Shown here: positions 40,420 to 49,116 of the stretch, in pieces
Layout: every line of letters starts with the position of its first letter
Numbering within the stretch: the first letter of the stretch is position 1
NCBI GenBank assembly: GCA_963846475.1
Contig: CAWJVZ010000003.1
Coordinates: 310,001-374,000, forward strand
Reading direction: 5' to 3'
Length of the DNA: 64,000 nucleotides
From: DASWJZ01 sp963846475
Lineage (GTDB): Bacteria > Pseudomonadota > Alphaproteobacteria > Rhizobiales > Afifellaceae
Made by a program: the position numbers and the translations under genes
The notes under the pieces: model-generated
Database searches by the model: none
Told to the model about the DNA's origin: nothing
Seen by the model: the letters and a program-made list of their open reading frames with translations, nothing else

Positions 40420-41472
40420 TCAGGACTTCAGATAGGGCTTCAGCAGCGCCAGGTCGGCTGGGCTCAACCGATCGGACGCGGTATTCGCCTGGTGCCAATA
40501 GGGATAGAGGAGCGGCGGCGCGCTTGCCTTGTCCAATTTCGCCCGCTCCGATTGGGTGAGCGTCACGCCGGCGGCAGCGATGTTGTCGATGAGCTGCTGT
40601 TCGGTGCGCGCGCCGATCACCAGAGAGGCAATTCCCGGCCTGCCGAGCAGCCAGGCAAGTGCGACCTGCGCGGCGGATATCCCGCGGCGTTCAGCAATGT
40701 CCACGAGGACATCGACGATGTCGTAAAGCTGCTCCTCGTTGCGGACCGGGGGCTCGCCCCAATCCTTCAGGTGCCGCCCTTCCGACGGTTTTTGGCCGCG
40801 CCGGTATTTGCCGGAAAGGAGTCCGCCGGCCATCGGGCTCCAGACCATGATGCCCACGCCCTGATCGATCGCGATCGGCACGAGCTCGTATTCCGCCTCG
40901 CGCGCCTGCAGGGAATAGTGGATCTGCTGCGATACGAAGCGCTGATAGGCGAGCCGCTCGGAAACCCCGAGCGCCTTCATGAGATGCCAACCCGAGTAAT
41001 TGGAGCAGCCGAGGTAGCGAACCTTGCCGGAACGCACCAGGCTGTCGAGCGCCTCCATCGTCTCCTCCAGCGGCGTCTGGCCGTCCCATTCGTGCATGAA
41101 ATAGAGGTCGATGTGGTCGGTGCGGAGCCGCTTCAGGCTCTTCTCGCATTCGGCGATAATGTGCCAGCGCGAAGCGCCGGCGTCGTTCGGCCGGTTGCCC
41201 ACCTTCATCCGCGCCTTCGTTGCGAGCAGCATGCGGCTGCGCTTGTCGCCAAGCGCCTCGCCGATGATCTCTTCCGACAGGCCGAGCGAATACATGTTGG
41301 CGGTGTCGAGAAGGTTGATCCCGGCATCGACGCAGATGTCGATCAGCCGCCGCGCGCCGGCGACATCGGTCGCGCCTGTCTTGGCGAAGTCGCCGCGCCC
41401 GCCGAAGGTCATCGTGCCGAGCGTCAGCACCGAAATTCTCAGGCCGGAGCGGCCGAGCTGCCGATATTCCAT
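40420..41472 (-). CDS. Aldo/keto reductase
   Basis: A 350-residue NADPH-dependent AKR: MEYRQLGRSGLRISVLTLGT, catalytic Asp in NLLDTANMYSLG (the usual Tyr is in MY), His in IDLYFMHEWDG and the C-terminal cofactor site SLVIGARTEQQLIDN. Substrate unknown. It stands between lnt and corC, which are normally neighbours, so it was probably inserted there together with the divergent gene at 41696. Confidence 0.9.
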   Translation of the reverse strand: MEYRQLGRSGLRISVLTLGTMTFGGRGDFAKTGATDVAGARRLIDICVDAGINLLDTANMYSLGLSEEIIGEALGDKRSRMLLATKARMKVGNRPNDAGASRWHIIAECEKSLKRLRTDHIDLYFMHEWDGQTPLEETMEALDSLVRSGKVRYLGCSNYSGWHLMKALGVSERLAYQRFVSQQIHYSLQAREAEYELVPIAIDQGVGIMVWSPMAGGLLSGKYRRGQKPSEGRHLKDWGEPPVRNEEQLYDIVDVLVDIAERRGISAAQVALAWLLGRPGIASLVIGARTEQQLIDNIAAAGVTLTQSERAKLDKASAPPLLYPYWHQANTASDRLSPADLALLKPYLKS

Positions 41473-41695
41473 GTGCCGCCTTTTGCCCGCCCTGTCGGGC
41501 TTCTGCCGAATGGTGAGTATTGCCCAGGCTCTGACCCGAGAACCGGCCGAATGCAAGGGTGACGCTTTCCTCCCGGTTCACCGCTACGGCCGTACGCGAC
41601 GCTGGAGTTGCTCTGCTTGCGCGAGCGCTTGCCCCTCTTGCGCGCGTCCCGGCCCTAGGCTTTCCTATTGCTGGGCATGGAGTGAGGGGGAAGAA

Positions 41696-42262
41696 ATGAC
41701 CAGGCCGATCGTTGCGTTCGTCACGGCTGCCCTGCTGGCCGTCCTCTCCATTGCAGCGCCGAACTCGGCCGAGAGCGCGTCGACGCGGTCGAGATCGGGC
41801 GGCTCGAATGGAGACCAGGTCGTCCTGGTCATGACGGGCGTGATCGGGCCTGGCTCGTACCGGCAGTTCCGGCGGGCGGTTTCGCGCGGCAAGCCGGACC
41901 TGATCGTGCTGGACGGCCCCGGCGGCATTCTCGACGAGGCAATCATGATCGGCGACGAGATACGCCGCCGCGGGCTGGCCACGCTGGTCGACGCCGACGG
42001 GTTCTGCGCTTCCGCGTGCGCCGTCGTGTTCCTGTCGGGCCGGACCAAATATATGGGACGCGGCGCCCATGTTGGGCTGCATGCGGCGTCCTATCTCGAC
42101 GGCCGCGCCGACGCGGAGGCAACCACCTTGATGGCGAGCTATCTGAGAGGCGTCGGCGTGCCGCGCAGCATCCTGCGCCGCATGGCGGCGACGGCGCCCG
42201 ACGACATCAGCTGGCTGACCAAGGCGGAGCAGAAGGCGCTGCGCATCCGCGCGCTGGATTAG
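41696..42262 (+). CDS. Secreted ClpP/crotonase-fold protein (COG3904-like)
   Basis: A 188-residue protein with a Sec signal peptide (MTRPIVAFVTAALLAVLSIAAPNSAES) and the segments IVLDGPGGILDEA, FCASACAVVFLSG and GAHVGLHAAS, which place the likely Ser in SAC and the His in the final motif as in ClpP-like periplasmic proteins. Substrate unknown. GAGGGGGA precedes the ATG. Divergent from the aldo/keto reductase over 223 bases. Confidence 0.75.
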   Translation: MTRPIVAFVTAALLAVLSIAAPNSAESASTRSRSGGSNGDQVVLVMTGVIGPGSYRQFRRAVSRGKPDLIVLDGPGGILDEAIMIGDEIRRRGLATLVDADGFCASACAVVFLSGRTKYMGRGAHVGLHAASYLDGRADAEATTLMASYLRGVGVPRSILRRMAATAPDDISWLTKAEQKALRIRALD

Positions 42263-42284
42263 CGCATCGACACGCGCGCAACGC

Positions 42285-43313
42285 CTATGCGCGGCGCGCC
42301 TCCGGCTCCGCCGGGGTGCGTGTCTTCGTCCTGACCGGCGCCGGCGCCTTCAGCTTGTCGCGGATGCGGGCCCGCTTGATGCGGCGCGGCTCGGCGTCGA
42401 GCACCTCGAAATCGAAGCCGGGCACCGCCTCGACGATCTCGCCCTTGGCCGGGATGCGGCCGGTCGCCGCAAAGATCAGGCCGCCGATCGTCTCGATGTC
42501 GTCGGCGTTCTCGCCGGCCCGGAATTCCGGGCCGATGAGGGCGCGGGCATCCTCCACGGAGGTGCGGGCGTCGGCGGTGAACAGCCCATCAGAAATCTTT
42601 TCGATGGTCGGCTCTTCCTCAAGGTCGTGCTCGTCCTCGATCTCGCCGACGATGATCTCCACCAAGTCTTCCAGCGAGGCGAGGCCGTCGGTGCCGCCAT
42701 ATTCGTCGATGACCAGCGCCATCTGCGTGCGCGTCGCCTGCATGCGTTTCAGCAGCACACGCGCGGGCATGGAGGGCGGCACGAACAGGACCGGGCGCAC
42801 CAGCTTGGCGTCTTCCAGCGTGGAGGTGAGGTCGACGGCGGAGAAATCGAAGCTGGGCTTGCCCTGCGGGTGCTCGGCTTTGCGCAGCGCCTTGTCGGCG
42901 ACCCAGGCCATCAGGTCGCGGATGTGCACCATGCCGACGGGATCGTCGAGCGTCTCGCGATAGACGGGGAGGCGCGACAGGCCCGCCTCGCGGAACACGA
43001 CGATCGCCTCGGCGACGCTTTCCTCCAGCTCCAGCGCCTCGATGTCGGCGCGCGGCACCATGACGTCCTCGACGCGCATGTCGCCGAGCTTGAGGATGGC
43101 GCGGAGCATGGCGCGCTCCTCCGGCGAGAGCGTCGCGCCGGCCGCCTCGTCGGCGGCGATGGCGTCCTCGATCTCCTCGCGCGCCGAGCCGTTCGGCCGG
43201 AGGCCAAAGGCGCCGAGGAGGGCGGCCCGCAGGCGCCCCGCAAGATTGTCGGATGCTGGGTTCGGCTGTTCCGCTGCCGGGCCGTCCGGACTTCGACTGG
43301 GGTCGTCGCTCAT
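42285..43313 (-). CDS. corC: CorC/TlyC-type CBS-domain protein
   Basis: A 342-residue cytosolic protein: N-terminal acidic region, tandem CBS domains (RVEDVMVPRADIEAL ... VGMVHIRDLMAW; QMALVIDEYGGTDGLASLEDLVEEI-like segment) and a C-terminal CorC_HlyC domain. Family members are linked to magnesium/cobalt efflux or to membrane-lipid upkeep. Its start overlaps the ybeY stop by four bases. Confidence 0.92.
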   Translation of the reverse strand: MSDDPSRSPDGPAAEQPNPASDNLAGRLRAALLGAFGLRPNGSAREEIEDAIAADEAAGATLSPEERAMLRAILKLGDMRVEDVMVPRADIEALELEESVAEAIVVFREAGLSRLPVYRETLDDPVGMVHIRDLMAWVADKALRKAEHPQGKPSFDFSAVDLTSTLEDAKLVRPVLFVPPSMPARVLLKRMQATRTQMALVIDEYGGTDGLASLEDLVEIIVGEIEDEHDLEEEPTIEKISDGLFTADARTSVEDARALIGPEFRAGENADDIETIGGLIFAATGRIPAKGEIVEAVPGFDFEVLDAEPRRIKRARIRDKLKAPAPVRTKTRTPAEPEARRA

Positions 43314-43816
43314 CTGTCCCGAGCGGGCGCATATGGATCGGCAATGCCCATCCGCTTCAGCGCTTCCCGCTCCACTGCCTCCATCGCTTCGGCTTCCTCG
43401 TCCGCCTCGTGGTCGTAGCCGATCAGGTGGAGGAATCCGTGCACTATCAGATGAGCCATATGAGCCTCGAGCGGCTTTCGCGCAAGAGCCGCCTCGTCCC
43501 GCACCGTTTCCGCCGCAAGGATCACGTCGCCGAGGAGGGCCCCAAAGGCCTGGGGAAAGGAGAGGACGTTGGTGGGCCTGTCCTTGCCCCGCCATTCCGC
43601 ATTCAGCTTTCGGATCGCCGCGTCGTCGGTGAACAGGATGCTCAGCTCGCTGTCCTGGGACCATCTGGGCGGGGAGGGGAGGGCGCCGCCCGACCCCGAT
43701 TCAAGCGCCGCGACGGCGGCGGCGACGGCGCGCTCCGCCAGGTCGCGAAGCTCCGCCACGGGCGGCCAGTCGCCCGCCTCGACAAGAATTTCGATCGATG
43801 AACCGGCTTTTCGCAA
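43310..43816 (-). CDS. ybeY: Endoribonuclease YbeY (rRNA maturation)
   Basis: A 168-residue YbeY with the zinc motif HGFLHLIGYDHEAD (H-x3-H-x5-H). It acts in 16S rRNA 3'-end maturation and ribosome quality control. No ATG fits: TTG 43816 is chosen because GGAGG stands six bases upstream and family N-termini begin close to IEILVEAG. Normally phoH is directly upstream; here a repeat and IS110 copy B begin 20 and 130 bases upstream, so it must now be transcribed from a new promoter. Confidence 0.93.
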   Translation of the reverse strand: MRKAGSSIEILVEAGDWPPVAELRDLAERAVAAAVAALESGSGGALPSPPRWSQDSELSILFTDDAAIRKLNAEWRGKDRPTNVLSFPQAFGALLGDVILAAETVRDEAALARKPLEAHMAHLIVHGFLHLIGYDHEADEEAEAMEAVEREALKRMGIADPYAPARDR

Positions 43817-43836
43817 CCGCTTCCTCCATAGCCGGG

Positions 43837-43945
43837 ACGCGTTTTTTCGTCCCGCGGCCCTTTGGGGCCCGAGGTTATAAAGAAGTTTTTCCTCCTCGCG
43901 ATGAGGAGGGAGCGGAGCGCCTGAAGAACGCCTCGCAAATTTAAA
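43837..43945. repeat. Host repeat flanking IS110 copy B (left side)
   Basis: Diverged partner of 15344-15456. It contains CGTCCCGCGGCCC/GGGGCCC, a perfect CCTCCTC/GAGGAGG stem with loop GCGAT, and GAGCGGAGCGCCTGAAGAACGCCTCGCAAA in two runs. It also forms the immediate upstream region of ybeY. Confidence 0.65.
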
Positions 43946-44292
43946 AGTGGCGCCTCCAGGCGCCCCTGTACCGGTGATGGCCGGTGATCCTGCAAAGCTT
44001 GGCTCGGCGAAAGCGAAGCCGGCCGCACGCGCGCCCTCCGTGGCGCCGTAGCGGGCGGGCGGCTTCGCGGGTCCGGCGAATTGGCTCAGACAGGAGGACC
44101 GGGGCCGGCCGGCCGGGAGCGACCGAAGCGCCCCAGCGCCGCCGCTGTCAAAGCGGCGAGCACCACGCGCGGACATGTGCCCCGGCTGGCGGCTGCGATT
44201 GCAGGCCCAGTGGGGAGACCGCGCCCTTGAGCGCCAGGTACAGGGATCGGCCGACGTCGCGGCGGGCTCGTTGCGAGAACAGGGAGAGGAGC
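43946..44292 (+). ncRNA. Candidate bridge-RNA region in the IS110 left end
   Basis: The non-coding left end has several strong stems: GGCGCCT-CC-AGGCGCC at 43949-43964, ACCGG/CCGGT just after it, and CGCCGC/GCGGCG (44140-44158). IS110-group elements encode a bridge RNA here that pairs with donor and target DNA. The sequence is kept without change between the two copies except at 44082 and for the deletion next to the ATG. The position and structure support this; no loop-to-target pairing was demonstrated by eye. Copy A carries the same region at 15457-15781. Confidence 0.4.
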
Positions 44293-45543
44293 ATGGAAGA
44301 ACAGCCGATCTGGTATGCCGGCGTCGATTGGGCGTCGCAGGCGCATGTCGTTTGTCTGTCGGATGCGCAGGGGCGCGGCAAGCGCGTGCGCAGCTTCGCT
44401 CATGGCGGCGAGGGCCTGGCTGAGATGGGCGCCTGGCTGATCGCCGCGAGCGGCGCCGCGCCGCAAGCGGTGCATGTCGCCATCGAGGTGCCGCACGGGC
44501 CGGTCGTTGAGGCGCTCATGGAGCGCGGCTTCACCGTCTACGCGGTCAATCCCAAGCAGCTCGACCGCTTCCGCGACCGCTTCACGCTGGCCGGCGCCAA
44601 GGACGACAGCCGCGACGCCGAGGTGCTGGCCGATGCGCTGAGGACCGACCGGCCGCGCCTGCGTCCGTTGCGGCCGGCCGATCCGCTGGTCATCGAGCTG
44701 CGCGAATGGTCGCGGATCGCCGACGAACTGACCGTCGAGCAGGTCCGTCTCGCCAACCGCATGCGAGACCAGCTCTGGCGCTACTTCCCGGCCATGCTGG
44801 AGCTCGCCGATGATCTCGCCGCCGAATGGTTCCTGCAACTGTGGGAGAGCGCGCCGACGCCCGATAAGGCCCGCCGCCTCCGCCAAGCCAGTCTCGCCAA
44901 GCTCCTCAAGCGGCATCGCATCCGCCGCTTCGATGCGGCCGAGGCCTTGAAGCAGCTCCGCCGGCCGCCCATCCAGGTCGCCGCCGGCGCCACCGAGGCG
45001 GCAACCGCCCACATCCGCACGCTCATTCCCCGCCTGCGCCTCGTCAGCCGCCAGATCAAAGAGGCGCACGGCGAGCTCGATCGCCTGCTCGCCAGCCTCG
45101 CTGCGCCCGAGGAGGACGCGCCGGGGCAGCCGCAAGAGCAGCGTGACGTGACCATCCTGAGATCCCTGCCAGGCATCGGAAGGATCGTCTGCGCCACGCT
45201 GCTCGCAGAGGCCGGCGAGGCCCTGCGCGAGCGAGACTATCAGGCGCTGCGCTGCTTGTCCGGCGTCGCCCCGGTGACCAAGCAGTCGGGCAAGCGCCGC
45301 ATCGTCCTGCGCCGCCGGGCTTGTCATCGCCGCCTCAGCGACGCCGTCCATCATTGGGCGCGCACCGCCATCCAGCACGACCCGCGAAGCCGCGCCAAAT
45401 ACGCCGCCCTGCGCCAACGCGGCCATTCGCATGCCCCCGCGCTTCGCTCCGTCGCCGACCGTCTGCTCGCCGTTGCCTGCGCCATGCTCGCCAGCCGCAC
45501 CCTGTTCGCCACCGCAGCGGCAAGTCAAAAAAGCGCTTGCTAA
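44293..45543 (+). CDS. IS110-family transposase (DEDD recombinase)
   Basis: A 416-residue transposase. The RuvC-like DEDD domain has Asp12 in YAGVDWASQ, Glu in AIEVPHGP near 64 and the Asp pair in KDDSRDAEVLADAL near 104-110. A coiled middle region leads to the Tnp_20 domain (LRSLPGIGRIVCATLLAEAG; CLSGVAPVTKQSGK with the likely catalytic Ser near 322). ATG 44293 follows GGGAGAGGAG, a strong ribosome site, giving MEEQPIWYAG. Complete, probably active. Confidence 0.93.
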   Translation: MEEQPIWYAGVDWASQAHVVCLSDAQGRGKRVRSFAHGGEGLAEMGAWLIAASGAAPQAVHVAIEVPHGPVVEALMERGFTVYAVNPKQLDRFRDRFTLAGAKDDSRDAEVLADALRTDRPRLRPLRPADPLVIELREWSRIADELTVEQVRLANRMRDQLWRYFPAMLELADDLAAEWFLQLWESAPTPDKARRLRQASLAKLLKRHRIRRFDAAEALKQLRRPPIQVAAGATEAATAHIRTLIPRLRLVSRQIKEAHGELDRLLASLAAPEEDAPGQPQEQRDVTILRSLPGIGRIVCATLLAEAGEALRERDYQALRCLSGVAPVTKQSGKRRIVLRRRACHRRLSDAVHHWARTAIQHDPRSRAKYAALRQRGHSHAPALRSVADRLLAVACAMLASRTLFATAAASQKSAC

Positions 45544-45869
45544 ACGGTGGGGAGTCCGCGCGGCGTTATACGTTCCCCAACTCGCCCTATCGTCTTCCCG
45601 TCCTGCCCCGTGCTTGCGCCCGAAGCAGGAACTCTAGCCGTGCAACATCCGGCACCGGGATTGCTCCCGAGGGGGGCCCTTCTGAGGAACGCCGTCCCGG
45701 CTCCTGACCGAGGCTCCGTGGCGGCGCCGCCCACTGCTCCCGAAAAGCTCCGGTCCTAGGCATCCCGGTCCCTCGTCGAGCAGCGGTATTTGGCGAGCTA
45801 GCACAAACGAGGAGGGTTGTCTAGGAATTTCTTCTCACAAACTTGTGAGTAGGAGGAGGTCCGCTCCGT

Positions 45870-46138
45870 CTCAGGACTGTCGTCATTGCCGGGCTTGACC
45901 CGGCAATCCATTCCGGAACGGCCGCGGGTCCCACCGGCGGTCCGGAATGAATGCCATGGTCAAGCCATGGCATGACGACAGGAGGGGGAGCCACACGCCT
46001 CTGTGACAAAAGGGCGAGCCTACACGCCTCAGGACTGTCGTCATTGCCGGGCTTGACCCGGCAATCCATTCCGGAACGGCCGCGGGTCGCACCGGCGGTC
46101 CGGAATGGATGCCATGGTCAAGCCATGGCATGACGACA
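45870..46138. repeat. Two tandem palindromic repeat units (111 bp, 158 bp apart)
   Basis: Units at 45870-45980 and 46028-46138 differ at very few bases. Each contains TGCCGGG-CTTGA-CCCGGCA, TTCCGG ... CCGGAA and TGCCATGG-TCAAG-CCATGGCA, so each folds into a long structured hairpin. This class of intergenic repeat is widespread in Hyphomicrobiales. The unit gives false minus-strand frames reading MPWLDHGIHSG, which should not be annotated. The rest of 45791-46170 shows no gene. Confidence 0.9.
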
Positions 46139-46170
46139 AGAGGGGAGCCACTCCCCCGGCGGAGCCCGCC

Positions 46171-46632
46171 TCACTCGCCGTCGCGGAGGAGGCGCTCCGC
46201 TTCCAGGAGCGCCATGTCGATGAGATAGGGGAGGAGCACGGTTTGGAGCGCTTGCGCCTGGCGGACGAGCCGGTCGAGATCGGCGGCGACCGTGCGAAGA
46301 TCCGGGCCTTGCTCGGCGGGACGGCGCCGCCGGAAGCGGAACCACGGCATTTTTGCACGCTCCGCCTGCGCGCTCCGCTGGCGCAGCAGCCACAGCCGCG
46401 CGACGGCGTCGGCGAGCGTGTCGCCTTCGCAGAAGGGGGCGCGGGCGTGCGCCCGCCAGCAATCGTCGCCGCGCGAGAAGCCGCCCAGAAAATCGCAGCA
46501 GGCGTCGACGAGAAGGGGGAGATTGGGGACCGTCGCGACGTCCTCAGGATTTTCGGGGTCGGCGACAAAATCGTGCCGCGGCTCCTGCGGGAACCCCGCC
46601 TCGCGCAATTCCTTCGCGAGCTCCCAGTCCAT
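46171..46632 (-). CDS. Hypothetical protein in the island
   Basis: A 153-residue, helix-rich protein starting MDWELAKELREAGFPQ and ending ERLLRDGE, with an Arg/Trp-rich stretch (KMPWFRFRRRR). The opening resembles small phage or island proteins. No function recognised. Divergent from the XRE gene at 46708 over 75 bases containing an inverted repeat. Confidence 0.6.
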   Translation of the reverse strand: MDWELAKELREAGFPQEPRHDFVADPENPEDVATVPNLPLLVDACCDFLGGFSRGDDCWRAHARAPFCEGDTLADAVARLWLLRQRSAQAERAKMPWFRFRRRRPAEQGPDLRTVAADLDRLVRQAQALQTVLLPYLIDMALLEAERLLRDGE

Positions 46633-46669
46633 CGCTCTCTCCAGCGTGCCGTCAGGCCGCTCTCCTGCG

Positions 46670-46687
46670 ATCCGGGAGTATCCGGAT
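46670..46687. promoter_or_regulatory. Candidate operator: ATCCGG-N6-CCGGAT
   Basis: A perfect 6-bp inverted repeat with a 6-base spacer placed in the divergent gap between the hypothetical gene (start 46632) and the XRE gene (start 46708), next to an AT-rich TTTTATATATAT run that could serve as a promoter -10. Spacing and symmetry suit a dimeric XRE repressor; binding is inferred. Confidence 0.45.
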
Positions 46688-46707
46688 TTTATATATATGG
46701 AAAGCGA

Positions 46708-46977
46708 ATGCGTGGGATTCGCCTCCGAAAACGAGAGGCGGTATGTCGCGAGTTCCTGCAATCGCCCCGCCACGAGGCGCTGCGAGCCTTTATCGTGGAG
46801 AAGCGGAAGGCGGCGGGACTGACCCAGGCGGAGGTGGGCAAAAAACTCGGCCGCCATCAGCCTTTCGTCTCGGAAGTGGAAGCCGGCCAGCGCCGCGTCT
46901 CGGCCGTCGAGCTGATGGACATCGCCGAGGCGATTGGGTTCGACCCGCACGAGGCGGTGGATAGGATGATGGGGTGA
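46708..46977 (+). CDS. XRE-family transcriptional regulator
   Basis: An 89-residue protein with a helix-turn-helix: FIVEKRKAAGLTQAEVGKKL, then GRHQPFVSEVEAGQRRVSAV and a final ELMDIAEAIGFDP helix. Small single-domain regulators of this type commonly control mobile islands. Likely regulates itself and the divergent gene through the inverted repeat at 46670. ATG 46708 is the best in-frame start but has no clear ribosome site. Confidence 0.85.
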   Translation: MRGIRLRKREAVCREFLQSPRHEALRAFIVEKRKAAGLTQAEVGKKLGRHQPFVSEVEAGQRRVSAVELMDIAEAIGFDPHEAVDRMMG

Positions 46978-47070
46978 AGACGCTGCGCCTGCTTAGGGAT
47001 TGCAGGAAAGTTGTGCTCGATGCTAAGCCTTGATACCCACCGCGTACCAGCGCCGCTGCGCGAGATCGCT

Positions 47071-48755
47071 ATGAAAAAAGACTTCCTACAGCCCGAGGTC
47101 GAAGAAATTCGGCATCAAATCGGCCAAATAATCGAGAGCTACAATCATGATTGGGATCTCCTGGCTGAACTCGCGCAGAACTCAGTCGATGCAGTCCGAA
47201 TCTCTGACGTACCTAAGGGCCATATAGCCGTAGTTGTTGACGCGCTCTCCTGTAAGGTTTTGTTCGGTGATAACGGCGTCGGATTTCCTCACCACGACTT
47301 ACCACGGTTACTCAGACCATTTGGGACGAACAAGAAAGCACAAGCGAAAACTGTTGGGGTGAAAGGGGTTGGTCTAAAATTCGTAATATTCTCCTCTGAT
47401 AGTTTTCGCCTTCTGAGCTTCGACGGCAAGGATCATACAGAGGTTACGATTCCGAGTGCCCGGGGCTGGCTTTCTTCTGAGGTGAATGATGTCCTGCAGC
47501 TAGATATAGGAATCTCTCAGCGTGACGAGCGCGGGACAACAATCGAGCTAAAGTTACCAGCGGACCATCCCGTATTCAATCTCACCTATAATCAACTTGT
47601 TTTCGTTCTCCGGACTAGAACGGCGCTCGGGGATACTGGTTGGATCTTCGGAGAATCCGCGAAAGTGGACTTTGCTCTTCGGCACGTTGACAAGGCGGGA
47701 GCGGAGACAACGGACGAGTTTGAGTGTGAGTTCATGCTTCCCACCCTTTTTGCTCATAAGAACGACATTGTAGATTATGAAGAATACGAACAGTGGCGCA
47801 TAGACACCGACCCATCCGATGCAGGAAAGCGCACAAGGCTCAATGGGCGTATCGTGGTTACCAATGGAAACGAATACATCGGAGGGCGACATATTCGATA
47901 TTAGGCGTGCTCAACTCCAAAGCGTGATACCTGGCGCCTTCTGAGTCGACATGCAGGTCTTCTGCCGGAGACGAAGTGATTGATGAGGATCAGTTTGCAG
48001 AAATAGATCTCCGCTTCAAGGGGGAAATACAGACTGCCACAAAGGGAATGCCAACCGGCATCTCTCTGCCTGCGAGATCCGGCGGCTCGTCGGGTTACCT
48101 CCCGAATTTCTTCATAATCGTTGATGATCCGTATCTTTCTTTCGATATCGGCAGGAAGTCCATCAACGCCCGGCAGCAGGGCATGATAAGAGATTTGGCT
48201 GCGCGGGTGTTTAGGAAGTACGTATCCCTTAGAAAGTACATGGGCTCTGATATTCAGCCTTATGCTCCTGGATTCGACAAGGATGAACTTTTTGCGGAGA
48301 TAGACGAACTACCGAATTTGGATAACGCTAATACCCGCTTCCGCAAGCGACCAAATGGACAGGAGGCGATGGTTGCAGCATTGTTCTACGAAATGATCGG
48401 GCGAGGTGAGTTTGATTCCCTCAAACCGCTCATTTCGGGTTACCGGGAGAGGTATGACTTATACGCTCTTTGGGGAAAGAAGAAAGTATGTATTGAGTTC
48501 AAGTTCGATGTGGCAGGCCTGCTGGCCGATTTTTCAGATGCGGTTAAGATGCTTAATGAGATTGACTGCTTGGTAGTATGGGAGGTTACGGAGAAGGATA
48601 GGATCCTGCTGGCTAAGCAGGGCACTGTCTACAGTGAGGTGTCTGAATCGGGCATTTCTGAATACAAGGGTTTTCCAAAGTCGTCCGGGTATCTGTACGT
48701 AGAGAACGTTACACCGACATATGTTGTTGAAATCAGGAAGATATTGAGCAGCTAA
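47071..48755 (+). pseudogene. GHKL ATPase with C-terminal PD-(D/E)XK-like domain, broken
   Basis: Low-GC gene. Part one (47071-47904) has a GHKL fold: N-box ELAQNSVDAV, G1 FGDNGVGF, G2 VGVKGVGLKF. It ends at TAG after GGRHIRY. The next frame continues LGVLNSKA, a TGA at 47925-47927, then YLAPSES and, without a new stop, MIDEDQFAEIDLRFKGEI to 48755 (KGMPTGISLPARS, FFIIVDDPYLSFDIGRKSI). The C-terminal YDLYALWGKKKVCIEFKF has a D...ExK layout typical of PD-(D/E)XK nucleases. Restoring one T at 47901 and TGA to TGG would give one protein of about 560 residues. GHKL-nuclease fusions occur in MORC-like defence systems; that role is inferred. Start MKKDF at 47071 is preferred over 47011. Confidence 0.7.
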
Positions 48756-48895
48756 GGTCAAGCTGATCATATTCCCTGGTCTGGGCGCGCAATATTCCTG
48801 CCCCGCAAGGGGGAGAGGCCGGGCGCGGGTGGTCGCCCGCTTCCCGAGGCCGGCGCACGCCCTCCCCACTGCCGGAGCAATATCGTCGCCGCGCC

Positions 48896-49086
48896 CTACT
48901 TGGCCTGGATGGCTCGTATCGCCTCTGCCGGATCAAACTGGAGGATCTTGGGGAAGGCGCAGGAACTCGACCACATCCACCCGCCTCTGCCCCCGCCCGA
49001 TCAGCGAGATGTGCGGCTGGTGCATATTGGAGCTCTTCGGCCAGCTCCGCTTGGGTGAGACCCGCGCCATGCTGGGCTTGGTGCAT
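48896..49086 (-). pseudogene. XRE-type regulator with two one-base frameshifts
   Basis: In three successive frames: MHQAQHGAGLTQAELAEELQ, then QPHISLIGRGQRRVDVVEFLR, then KILQFDPAEAIRAIQAK before TAG at 48896. Together they make a normal helix-turn-helix protein of about 63 residues. Removing one C from CC and one from the CCCC run repairs it. Either decayed or mis-sequenced. The remaining 48756-48895 holds only a GC-rich partial palindrome (GCCCGC/GCGGGC type). Confidence 0.6.
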
Positions 49087-49116
49087 CTCTGTTAACCAAA
49101 TTCCGTAGCGTTGGCG

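Larger units (their letters stand above)
43946..45790 (+). mobile_element. IS110-family insertion sequence, copy B (intact)
   Basis: Length 1845 bases, same strand as copy A, 28489 bases downstream of it. Contains a 347-base non-coding left end, one complete transposase gene and a 247-base non-coding right end. No inverted ends or target duplication, as usual for the family. Its limits are the points where identity to copy A stops. Confidence 0.88.

Noticed and set aside
45821..46131. Two overlapping minus-strand frames reading MPWLDHGIHSG...
   Set aside because: They are translations of the palindromic repeat units, a known false-gene pattern in this order.
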